In this document: piece by piece, positions 34,301 through 44,100 of the stretch | How positions within the stretch are numbered: position 1 is the stretch's first letter | Layout of the letters: the number at the start of each line of letters is the position of its first letter | Virus record (IMG/VR): IMGVR_UViG_3300017917_001220 | Span: 1 to 60,757 of that record | Source: a virus | Length of the DNA: 60,757 bases | Strand: one strand, 5' to 3' | Notes under the pieces: generated by a model | What the model was told of the DNA's origin: nothing | Database searches by the model: none | Seen by the model: the letters and a program-made list of their open reading frames with translations, nothing else | Translations under genes and position numbers: made by a program

Positions 34301-34819
34301 AATGCAATTCAAAGAACAGTGGGAAATAACCCAGCTGCTTTAGCTGCTTTAGCTGCTCAAAAATACGGTGCTAATGCTGGTGTATTAGGTAATCAATTTA
34401 GAATGAATCAGGCTGAAAGAGCAGGTGTTTATAATAGAAATAGGCAAACATTAAATGACGCTCAATTAAAGAATCTTGCTTTATTAGACCAACAATACAC
34501 TAGACAAGCTCAAGCAAAAACAAACACAAAACAACAAGCCCAAGCAGCTCTTAGTTCTATTTCTGACAAAATGGCTAAAAACAGATTGGAAAACAAAACA
34601 TTAGGGATATATGAAAATCTATACAATTATAGATTTGGACCTAAAGGACAAGCTGTTAATTACAATGATCCTGCACAGTTTAATCTAGAAGGAAATCCTT
34701 TTGGTAGAACAAATCCAAATCAAGCTCCTGAAGGATATGAGTATGAAACAGTTTTAAAGAAGAGAAAAGAGGAAAAATCTAGAAATGGATCTATTGTAAA
34801 AGCTATCAAAAACCTATAA
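31340..34819 (+). CDS. Large virion cargo protein with glycine-zipper segments
   Basis: The 1,159-residue protein opens with a basic stretch and QNG-type repeats. Two Gly/Ala-rich hydrophobic segments lie near residues 293-310 (GFAKGLGAAGLGILDSAG) and 447-478 (SAIGSAFFGPVGGMVGGLLGG). A repeated theme resembling THWGGYAEPISQNPYLPGTG...ETNGKGQSGIGV...VEVERGEPAI (about residues 573-640) is one I associate with large structural proteins of Bacteroidota phages. The C-terminal 250 residues are helical and Gln-rich. This matches the cargo proteins that fill the crAss-like tail and capsid and are ejected; glycine zippers may insert into membranes. Confidence 0.72.
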   Translation: MAKKSIQTKQRKSLPKAQNGIEGTMAGLTDKGFNYNSAWGGQFQMGGSLPGATGMMYARTQSPAPSNGPYAKKTKASAQNGKEMKFYQEGLDFKPKTISKKGSKIIKDPRGQWAHPGKITEIPSNEITMQGVDYPVLGVSDTGHTQMMYPNQNYVYEGNSVTEYPMMNMETGGSIQDRGQLKKLDQLTNFTNYNDMVKAKTGKNIKKAQVGINTLTGIGSSVLGASKGTKYNNQTNQIGNILGGIGSIATGGSSNFGGMGGNQLGSQALDLFGGEGTASKIMNVGPAGALGKGGAGFAKGLGAAGLGILDSAGDIMKGFGQMKQQKQNIKKADQYAQVTGLTAQAAESRPEKVKRKYVRPEDTIIQPEQMAPSYGGGSNFLAAEFGAQIGGNQTEIQNMYNPGTLYDDLGYEPINSTNVKQFKQGGYIPTAEFGDYFQSSGQASVGKGVGSAIGSAFFGPVGGMVGGLLGGIAGNALGGAQDAEKLRGFQKQAEENTLRAAYQQAGQNIQNQYSSFMEDGGYVSNDWQPQVLAKFGEYNVEDLFSPDKTMNTLRSGGHIRQNYTFPQDQFQLGGELQTHWGGYAEPISQNPYLPGTGETVMFRGQSHEETNGKGQSGIGVTYGDNPVEVERGEPAIKMEDGGEQSMVVYGNMQIPKYGVEALQDPKAKGKKFKNYINDISKTEAKQNKIIDKSTERVNNLDVYTPFDGLEMNALQANLIGADMKLKNIAQKKQTAAQVQNAILDTAEEFGLESDALAKGQIKKAKFGAKLETAQNGKKYKSRYDIQPWAGNLFGPLGKKTASSFSAEEWDDIADKLGFRGKGNKQFEEFLLRNEEAAPLIKARHQELYQKDPWIDPKHFGYGWAAGDLKNLKRKDAETIIPGREKPTMGGFNLSGKPIDFKPAPKQPGPDKGKFDWKGLTQSAISNLNPLFRPTNQEPLDPSQLMAEQYALATNQLEPVQAQLYKPMLEQPFDISLQDQLNANQADFNAIQRTVGNNPAALAALAAQKYGANAGVLGNQFRMNQAERAGVYNRNRQTLNDAQLKNLALLDQQYTRQAQAKTNTKQQAQAALSSISDKMAKNRLENKTLGIYENLYNYRFGPKGQAVNYNDPAQFNLEGNPFGRTNPNQAPEGYEYETVLKKRKEEKSRNGSIVKAIKNL

Positions 34820-34905
34820 TTAATTCGATTATACCAGATTAATAAAAACTGTTATATCTTTTGGTATATAAAATATTTTAAATTACTTTTGTTAATTCAT
34901 ATAAT
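34820..34905 (+). other. Intergenic region with inverted repeat
   Basis: TATACCA (34,830-34,836) and TGGTATA (34,862-34,868) could form a long-loop hairpin that overlaps the -33 box of promoter P5. This suggests either a weak terminator or an operator for the GIY-YIG gene. Confidence 0.35.
34860..34891 (+). promoter_or_regulatory. Bacteroidota-type promoter P5 for a GIY-YIG gene
   Basis: TTTG at 34,860-34,863, 20 bases, then TACTTTTG at 34,884-34,891 is a perfect consensus. The ATG at 34,906 follows after 14 bases. Confidence 0.78.
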
Positions 34906-35523
34906 ATGCCAGATTTCAACGGAACAGTTTACCTTACTACTAACAATATAAATGGAAAAATTTATGTTGGACAGACAATTGCGGATAAAAAAGGTTATAT
35001 TGGCAGTGGTATAGCTATTGTAAAAGCTATTAAAAAATATGGAAAACATAATTTTACTAAAAATATTTTAATATCTAATATTGATTGTATTAAAAGTTTA
35101 AACTATTGGGAAGAGTTTTATATTAAACTTTTTTGTTCTATGAACTATAAAATAGGGTATAATATTAGACCTGGTGGAAATACATCTAGATTTAAACATA
35201 CATCAACAACTATTAATAAAATAAAAAAGAGAAGTAATCAAGAAGATAACAAATTAAGAATCAGGCAGATACAAAAATTAGCTTCAAAAAGTTTAATAGG
35301 TACTCACAAATCCAAAGAAGAAAAATTACAAATGTTAAATACAAAGTTTGGTTTTTCTGGAGTAATAGAAATTTATACAAAGAATGGAGAATTAAAACAT
35401 ATTTGTAATTTTTCTAAAGAGGCTTCTAAATTAACTGGAGTCAAAGCATCTGGAATTAGAAATAATTTATCAGGATTATCTAAATCTGCAGGAGAATATA
35501 TTTTTAAATACAAAGAAATTTAA
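34906..35523 (+). CDS. GIY-YIG homing endonuclease
   Basis: The 205-residue protein has a GIY-YIG nuclease at the N-terminus: TVYLTTN (about residues 5-11) and KIYVGQT (about 18-24) correspond to the two Tyr motifs, with GYIGSG next, the expected Glu in LNYWEEFY (about 66-73) and Asn in GYNIRPGG (about 85-92). The C-terminal part (IEIYTKNGELKHICNFSKEA...GIRNNLSG) is a NUMOD1/IENR-type DNA-binding unit. It is a free-standing mobile endonuclease with its own host-type promoter, placed between two cargo genes, one base before the next start. Confidence 0.9.
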   Translation: MPDFNGTVYLTTNNINGKIYVGQTIADKKGYIGSGIAIVKAIKKYGKHNFTKNILISNIDCIKSLNYWEEFYIKLFCSMNYKIGYNIRPGGNTSRFKHTSTTINKIKKRSNQEDNKLRIRQIQKLASKSLIGTHKSKEEKLQMLNTKFGFSGVIEIYTKNGELKHICNFSKEASKLTGVKASGIRNNLSGLSKSAGEYIFKYKEI

Positions 35524-35524
35524 A

Positions 35525-38179
35525 ATGGGATCATTTACTGATACACAGATACAACCATTTAACCCCTATGTGCAACAACTTCCTGTTGATGCTATGGTTA
35601 AAGTGGGCATGGCTAAACAGCAACAATATGACCAAGGAGTGCAAAAAATCCAGGGATATATTGATAATATTGCTGGTATGGATGTTTCTAGGGATGTAGA
35701 CAAAGCTCATTTAAAATCTAAATTAGATGAACTTGGGGGAAAATTAAGAACCGTAGCTTCAGGTGATTTTTCCAATCAACAGTTAGTGAATTCTGTAGGA
35801 GGTATGGCTACACAAATTGTTAAAGATCCATTTGTTCAAGCAGCTGTATATTCAACAGCAAGAATTAGAGAGCAAGAAAAAATAAAAAAACAACTAGAAA
35901 AAGAAGGTAAAACAGATAAAAATAACGATGATTTTTATAATAACACATTAAATCAATATTATCAGTCTGGCCTGAAAGATGCTAATGGAAAACCTATTTC
36001 TTTTAATGGAGAATATATTCCATATGTAAATATTGTAAAAGAGATGAAGGATGCTCTTGTAAATGCAGGAGAAGATTCTTCAATAGCAGAGCAACTGTTT
36101 ATAACAGATCCTGAAACTAAAAAACCAATGATGTTTTATAAAAAAGGTATAGATCCTACTACTAAAAAAGAGGTGAACATACCTATTGGTTATAAATATG
36201 CTGATGTTAAAACTATAGAAAAATTTACGTCTAATAAACCTGCTGTAGCTGCTGCTTTAGATAATGTACTTCAAAGAGGAGATGTTAAAAGACAATTACA
36301 GATTGATGGTTGGGCTAATTATAGAAATGTTCCTGTAGAAAGTCTTATAGAGCCTTTTAAAAAAACATTTGAAACTCAAAATTTAGATTTAACAGAAAAG
36401 GGTGTAGAAATAACTGCACAATTAGCTGGTACAAATTTAAGTAAAGAAGAAAAAGAAAAACTAACTAAAACTCTAGAGCAGATTAATTTAGCTAAAGCTA
36501 AAAATTCCCAAGACTTTGCAAGTTTATCAGAACAAGCTTTAAAAAATCCAGAGTCTTTTAAACAAAATTTATATGAAACTCAATTCAGAAAAAATTTATT
36601 AAGACAATTTACAAAAGAAAAATCTGAGGTGACAACAGGAGTTAATGAAGGTAAACAACAAGAGAATTGGGAAAAAACGTATAATTTTAATGTTCAAAAG
36701 GAAGCAACAAGAATAAATGAGGCAAATAGAAATTTTGGTTTAGAAACTAAAAAATATAGATTACGTGAGTTAGAAGTAATGAGTGGTCTTATTGCAGATC
36801 CAAATTCTCCTACAGGATATAGACCTAGAACAGAAGAAGAAAAAAAAGCCAAAACTCCTTTATCTCCCACTGACCCAATATTTAATGTAAATGTTCCTGG
36901 GGAAAAACCAAATTCTATACAAATTGTAGAAGATAATATAACTTCCCTGGGCAACACTAAGCTTAGTTTAGCTATAGATATGTATAAAGATATACTTTCT
37001 ATGTATCACAAAAGACCTGTTAGTCCAGAAGAAACAATGGCCACTATTAAAAAAGGTGCAGATCTTACAGGAGAAACTGAGGAAGCATGGGTTACAAGAC
37101 AAATAAAAAAACTAGATAAAAATCATACAGCTCTTGGTATAATTCCAACTCCTGTTTTGAATTCTAAACTTAATAAGTTTGCAGAAGCAGATGAACAACA
37201 TTTGAATGCAATAGTAGAATATGAGACTGCTAAAAAAAGTGTTAAACAAGGAAAAAAGATAACAATTAATAATATTGAAGTAGATCCAGGGGATATTAAA
37301 GATTTAATTGAGTTTAATAAATTAAAAGAAAGTATAACTGTAGGTGCCTTAGCAAAAGCACCTATAAAAACAGCTAGATATGAGGAACTAACAAATAAAT
37401 TAGAAAAAAAATATGGAAACTTAGTTGGAATGTTTGGTGGTAAAAATTATGATGTAGGTGTTATAACTGATTATGAAAAACAACTCTCAACAAAATTAGA
37501 ACCATTAGTAGGAGTTACAGATAAAATTGCTGGTACTCTTAGTCCTGATATAAAAACCAAGTTTTTAAATTCAGCTAATTTATCAACATTAACATTAGGA
37601 AATAGAGCAGCAGGACCTTCTTCTCCTGGTGGAAAATATGATTCAGAGACATTTAACGCTTTGTTAAATCAAGAAGGTAGTACAATATCATGGTCAATTA
37701 CAAAACCAAAAAATCAGTTTGAAGATTGGGCAGGAGGAGAAATTATAGTTAGAGGTAAAGATGGTACAACTATGAGTGTTGAGGCTACAAAAAAAGAAAT
37801 TGAAAATTTATCAGAAAAAACATTTGGATCTTATGTAAATACTCCTATATTTGACCGTTTAAGTGTGTTTAAAACAGGGAGTACAAATCCTTCAAAAATA
37901 TACACTGATCCAGATGCTTGGACTACTAGCTACTTCACTACAAAAAAAGCAAATCCAGAAGTGAGAAAATCTGGAATAGAGTATCATGCTGATGTTGTTC
38001 CTGTAGATAATGGATACAAGCTAGCCCATTACATCAAACTTCCTAATGAGAAAGACTTTTCTTTACATTGGGATAACCAAGTTTTTACTGGTTCAAGAGA
38101 AGAATTAGAACAAAGAGTGAATGCTGCTTTTTTTTATACAACCCCAGCAATGCTTAAAGCTAAAGCATTAGAAAAATAA
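35525..38179 (+). CDS. Large virion cargo protein, 884 aa
   Basis: The 884-residue protein begins MGSFTDTQIQPFNPYVQQLP and is dominated by long charged helices (for example residues 285-375 and 395-430), with a smaller beta-rich C-terminal domain (WAGGEIIVRGKDGTTMSV). An opening 'F.PY..QLPVDAMVKVGMAKQQQYDQGVQKIQ' is characteristic of ejected or cargo proteins located just before the virion RNA polymerase in crAss-like genomes. No enzyme motif is seen. It is probably packed with the genome or in the tail barrel. Confidence 0.72.
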   Translation: MGSFTDTQIQPFNPYVQQLPVDAMVKVGMAKQQQYDQGVQKIQGYIDNIAGMDVSRDVDKAHLKSKLDELGGKLRTVASGDFSNQQLVNSVGGMATQIVKDPFVQAAVYSTARIREQEKIKKQLEKEGKTDKNNDDFYNNTLNQYYQSGLKDANGKPISFNGEYIPYVNIVKEMKDALVNAGEDSSIAEQLFITDPETKKPMMFYKKGIDPTTKKEVNIPIGYKYADVKTIEKFTSNKPAVAAALDNVLQRGDVKRQLQIDGWANYRNVPVESLIEPFKKTFETQNLDLTEKGVEITAQLAGTNLSKEEKEKLTKTLEQINLAKAKNSQDFASLSEQALKNPESFKQNLYETQFRKNLLRQFTKEKSEVTTGVNEGKQQENWEKTYNFNVQKEATRINEANRNFGLETKKYRLRELEVMSGLIADPNSPTGYRPRTEEEKKAKTPLSPTDPIFNVNVPGEKPNSIQIVEDNITSLGNTKLSLAIDMYKDILSMYHKRPVSPEETMATIKKGADLTGETEEAWVTRQIKKLDKNHTALGIIPTPVLNSKLNKFAEADEQHLNAIVEYETAKKSVKQGKKITINNIEVDPGDIKDLIEFNKLKESITVGALAKAPIKTARYEELTNKLEKKYGNLVGMFGGKNYDVGVITDYEKQLSTKLEPLVGVTDKIAGTLSPDIKTKFLNSANLSTLTLGNRAAGPSSPGGKYDSETFNALLNQEGSTISWSITKPKNQFEDWAGGEIIVRGKDGTTMSVEATKKEIENLSEKTFGSYVNTPIFDRLSVFKTGSTNPSKIYTDPDAWTTSYFTTKKANPEVRKSGIEYHADVVPVDNGYKLAHYIKLPNEKDFSLHWDNQVFTGSREELEQRVNAAFFYTTPAMLKAKALEK

Positions 38180-38188
38180 ATTTAATAT

Positions 38189-41100
38189 ATGCCAGAAAAT
38201 TTATATGGAGAGCCTTTTATCCTAAAACCAGAAGCTCCTAAATTACCAGATGTTTTAGATTTGGGTAGAGAAGCTTATGCCGCTTCTGTAGATAATAGAG
38301 TGGCTACAATGGATGATTTATACGCTAATATAAATAAACAGGATTTTTTTAAAGGAACAATAAAAGCTGATACTAAAAGGCTTTCTGATGTTTCTGAAGA
38401 TCTTTCTGGAAGATATTCTACTGTCGTATATGGAACAAATAATGAAGATGCTTGGGCTCAAAAACAAGGATTTTTTGATAAAGCTGCTAACGGTATATTA
38501 AAAGGAGCAACATTAGCTGCAACCACTTTTGTAGGTGGTATAGCAGGAACTCCTTATGGAATATTAAAAAGTCTTCAATCAGGAAAATTTTCTGATATAT
38601 GGGACAATGAGGTGTTTAAAGGATTGAATGAGATAAACAATAGTGTAGAAGATGTTTTGCCAAACTTTTATACAGAAGCTGAAAAAAATGCAACATGGTA
38701 TTCTCCCACTAATTTATTTACAGCCAACTTTTTATTTGATAAATTAATTAAAAATGCTGGATTTGCTGTAGGTGCTATATATTCTGGAAACTTATTTGCT
38801 AAAGGACTTGGATTAGCAGGAGAGGTTTTAGGAACTGCTTTTGGTGCTGCAGCAGATGCTACATCAAGTTGGAAAACATTTTCTAATATTAATAGATACA
38901 CATCAAGACTTTTTTCTCAGGGAAAGAATGCAGAAGCGTATGAAGTGCTATCTAAAGGAATTAAATCAACAGCAGATGCTGCTGCAAGAGAGTCTGAGTT
39001 AGCAAATATAGCTTCTCAATATAATAAGATAAACAGTTTTCAAGACTTAAGTCAGAGAACTGCTATGTCTATCTATTCTTCTGGAGGAGAAGCTGCATTT
39101 GAAAGTATTAATGGTGCAAATGATTTTAGACAGAAACAGATACAAGAATATAAAGATAAATGGGGAATAGATCCTACAGGAGAAGATCTTGAAAAAATAG
39201 ATCAGCTATCCAGGGAAGCAGGTACTGCTATTTTTGGTTTAAATATGGCTGTATTATCTGGAGTGGAATTTATGCAGTTACCCTATTTAATTGGTAGTAC
39301 ATATAAAGGAACCAGAGCAGCAGCAAATGCTTTTGTCAAAGCAGAAGGTGTTGCTTTTGATGAGGCTACTAGACAAGCTACAAAAGAAGGAGCAAAAACA
39401 GTTGTTGGTAAGGCTTTAGAAAAAGTGACTAATATTGGTAAATATGTTTTTGATCCTAAAGAAATGGCAGAAGAGATGTCTCAAAATGCTATTCAAGTGG
39501 GAGTTCAAGACTATTACAATAAAAAATATAAAGGACGAGAGGCAAAAGATTTTGCTGAAGCTTTTACAGATATAGCTTATTCTGGATATGAAGGAATCAA
39601 ACAAACCTTAACAACAAAAGAAGGTCTTGAGTCTGGATTATTAGGAGGTATTTCTGGAGGACTTATGCAGGCTCGTGGTACTTACAGAGCAAGCAAAGCT
39701 AGAGAAGCTACTCAAAAATCTTTAATAGAATCATTACCAGCTAACACAGTTACAGAAGCTTTAAAAGAAAGAATTGATAGTTTTCAAAGAGGAGTGGTTC
39801 TTCAGGAAGAAGGTGAGGCACTTGCTATGACTGGTAATAAAGCAGGATTTTTAGATAACAAACACGATAAAGCATTTAACTATTTATACACCAGAATAAA
39901 ACATGGTAGATATGATATGGTGGAAGAAGATATTAAAGATAAAAGATCTTTAGCTTCTACAGAGGATGGTTTTAAACAAATGGTGGCTAATGGTTTTGCT
40001 CCTGATAATATATCAAGAGAAGATTATTTAAAAAATTTAAATGAGTTTGAACAACAAGCTAAGAACACAAAACAAATAGCGGAGGCAACACAACTAGTTT
40101 ATTCTGGAAGATTAAACGAGCAGGGCGGTAGAATGTTTCCAGATGCTGTGTTAGAAAAAATGTCTTATGCTGCTTCTAAGATTTCTGATTATGATTTAAG
40201 AATTCCTAAGGTGGCCAGTAATCTAATTAATTTAGGACTGGATGTAGATGGTATTATAGACAGTGAGCTTAATGATGATGCTTCTACAGCCCTTGTTAAA
40301 GGTATTTTAGAGATAGATAAAATTGCCAATCCTATAACTAAAGACTCTTTAAAACAAGATTTAAAAGATGTTGTAGATCTTGCTAAGAGAAGAAAACAGT
40401 TTATTAATGAGTATGAGGATATTAAAAATAATCCAGAGAAATATGCAGAAATAGAGGAAGAGGATGAAATTATTCCTAGTGCAGGGACTAAAAAAACTGT
40501 TAAAATTAAAACAAAAGATGGTGAAGAAGATATTGAGGTGGGGACAGAGTATTATTTAGGCAGTGTTGTTTCTTACAGTAAAGAAGGGAAAGAGGTGTAT
40601 AACTTCCCTAAACTTACAATCCTCGGTGAAAATGAAGATGGTACAATAAAAATAAAAGGGTCTACAGGTATTATTAAAAATATATCTAAAGAAGAACTGG
40701 CTAGTTATAAATTGGGGAAGGTGAGTGATACTGAAAAAAATAAAAAAGCTAAGTTTTACATGGATAATATTAATACTGTATATGAACATTACGGTATTAA
40801 AGTGAATGGACAGCCTGCAAAAGGAAGACTTCAATATTCTCCTAAAGAAGGAATTTTATTGTTTGTATATAAAGATGCAAAAGGAAAAATACGTACAAGA
40901 GAAATTGTAGGACAAGACTTCAAAGCTAAAGAGGGTTATCAGCATGGAATGATAAAAGCTTTTGGCACTCTTACAGCTGTTCAACAAAAATCAGAAGAAG
41001 AGTTTGCTGCTGAAAGGGATGCAAGAATAGAAGCAAGAAGAGCTGGTAGACTTGAAATCCTCACTGATTTATTTGACAATCTTTCTGCTAAATTAGACAA

Positions 41101-44100
41101 AACTAATTCACTTATTGCTCAGAAAAAAGAGCAGATGAATAGGATTGTTGAAGAAATGAAAGTGCTAGAAGAAAAAATTAGCACTGGCACTATTACTAAG
41201 AAAAACAATTTCAAGTCTTCTACAAATAAAGCAATTAAAGCTGCTAATAGACTATCTAGAATGAAGGAAACCCTTCGTTTAGAAATAGAAGCATTAGAGG
41301 CTGAAAAAGATGAAATAGAGTTTAATCAGTCTTATGTAGCTGATATGGCTCAAAATATTGATGAGTTTCCTGAGGAAGGAAAAGATTTATTAGAAGATCT
41401 TAATGAACAAGCTTTAAATTTAAACCTATTACAAGAAAGTGTAGGAAAACAAATTAATACTTTGTCTAAATTAATGGACCAAGTGGATGGTGCATTAAAA
41501 ACAGCTGTTGATTTTGCCCTAGATCTTATTAAAAAGTTTGAAGCAAAATATCCAAATCTTCCATATACACCATTAGGGCTTAGAGAATTTTTAAATAAAG
41601 ATCTTTCTGCTAAAGGTGTTTATCCAGATTACCAATCTTATTTACAAGCAAATCCAAATTTATTAGCAGATCTTTCTGAATTTGAAAGAGATATTGCTGA
41701 TATAGATGAGCTTGATGTTATTCCTAATGAAAGATCTCTGGAAGAACTTAGGAAAGAAATGGAAGGCTTACAAAATCAACTTAAAGAGGTTGAAAAAGAA
41801 ATCAAAGCAAAAGAATTAATATTAAATACATTTGAGGAAGTAGCTAAAAAACATAAACAACAAAAAGAACAAGAGGCTAGACTGGCTAAAAATGAAGAGT
41901 TTAAACAGGCTATTTTAGGAACAATGGTGGCTGACCAACAAACTCTTCAATATGATGAAGCATATGAACCAGATGCTAAAAAAGATGACATCACTATTGT
42001 CACTAGTACAAAGGTGCCCTCAAAATCAGACAAACCTCATCATATAAGAGCTAATAAGTTTGGTAATAATTTTCCCAATCTTACTAATAAAGCAAATATC
42101 CGTGGTGTATTAATTACAACCAAAAATCAAGATAGTCTTATACCTGGATTAATAGACAGGCTATTTGGAGAAGGCACACCAGAACAAAAAGCAGGAGTGA
42201 TAGCTCTTGTTATGGTTAATACAGATGGAGAACTTGTTGATGTTAATGGAGAAGTTATCCCCGAAGGAGTAGATAAATTAGATAATGCAATATATCAGGT
42301 GATGCCTGATGAGGGATTAGAATGGAGTGCTGAATATAGTAAAAGTGGTAAGCCATCTTCTATGTTTAGAAGTACCACTCCAGATAATGTTAAAAAGGCA
42401 TTAATAGAGCAGTATAAAACATGGAGAGATGGTATATTATCAACTGTTGACCTTGTACAATATAGAATAGACGCTTCATTTGGTATTTTACAAAATGAAA
42501 AATATACAGATGATAAAGGAGTTGAACAGACTAACTACCGAGCTAAAAACTCTGTAGAAGAGGCTGGACTTGTTCCAAAAGGATTAGAAAACAATAATGT
42601 AATTGTTCTTCGTACTACAGAAGGTGCGGAAGAAAATGGTAGCGTTACATTTACTAATGCTAAAGGTAGACCATTATTAAAGACAGCAAATGGTCTTGTT
42701 AAACTAAACAATAGAAAGTTTAATGAGAAAGAAGCTTCTTTAATATATAATATGATTTTAAGACTTTCTAGAAATGTAGAAAAAGATGGTAACGCTAAAT
42801 CAGCAGACTCTTTAGTTATACTAGACTGGCTTAAATCTGTTGTATATTGGGGAGTTCCTAAAGTGGTGGATGGTAATAGAAAGAATCCAGGGTACAACAG
42901 TGTATGGTTTGAGAGAGATACAAATGGAGTGTTAAAATTATTTTTATCTGGAAAAGGAGGAAGTATTCCTTTTGGTCCATTATCTATTGAGGAAAATCAA
43001 GATAATTTAATATCACTTATACAGGATATGTATAATAATGTTAATGCCACTATTATAAATAAATCTTGGAACGAACCTTATTCTGAAATTGTTGGTGTTA
43101 AAAAGGACGGATCTTTAGATATAAAAACATGGCCTAATTACCAATCCTATCTACTGTCTAATAAAGATGTAGAGGGTAATAAAAGAAATGCAGAGAATAT
43201 TCCTCTTACAACAATAGCTCGTCCTTTAAAAAGTGAGGAAGATGTTAATAGAGAAGGGGTTTATTTTACAATCATTGATAATGCAGATAAGTTTGTTATT
43301 CCAAAAACAGTGACAACAACACCAAAGGTGCTAACCCCAACAGCCCCAGCAGCTCCTGTAGCTGCTAGATTTACAAATCCTGCTCCAAATAACATGGATA
43401 ACCCACAATATCCAGATAAACCAGAATTTAATAAACTTCCTGGAAAATCTTTAGTACCAACTATGACTTACGCAGGTATAGGTTCTAGAGAAACTCCACA
43501 AGAAATTCTTGATCAAATGACAGCTATTGCTGCAGAACTTGAAGAAAAAGAAAACTATACATTAAATACTGGCGTTAGTTTTAAAAATAAACAAGAAGGT
43601 GCTGATAAAGCATTTTATGATGGTGTTAAACGTATGGTAAATTTATTTTCACCAGAAAAACAAGGTTCAAGAAATAAAGAACAAGCTATTGCTAAAGAGA
43701 TACATCCTAATCCATCAGCTTTAACAGAAGGTGGTTTAAAATTAATGTCTAGAAATACTAATCAAGTATTTGGAGATAATCTTAATACACCAGTAGACTT
43801 TGTATTATTTTGGGCAGTAGAAACAGATACAAATAGACCAGAAGGTGGAACAGGACAAGCTGTACAAATGGCTAGAATGAAAGGTATTCCCACTATTAAT
43901 ATGGCTAATCCTGGTTGGAGAAAAGAATTAGATGCAGTTTTAGCTTCTTTAAAAGCTCCAGTAGCTCCTACACCAGCAGCTAAAATAGTTGTTGATGGAT
44001 ATACATTTGATGGAGAAGCAAAAAATAACATCACTCTTTTAGGTAAATATAATGTTAATTTTTCATATGATGCTGTAAAAGGAGTGTTTCAAGGAGAGTT

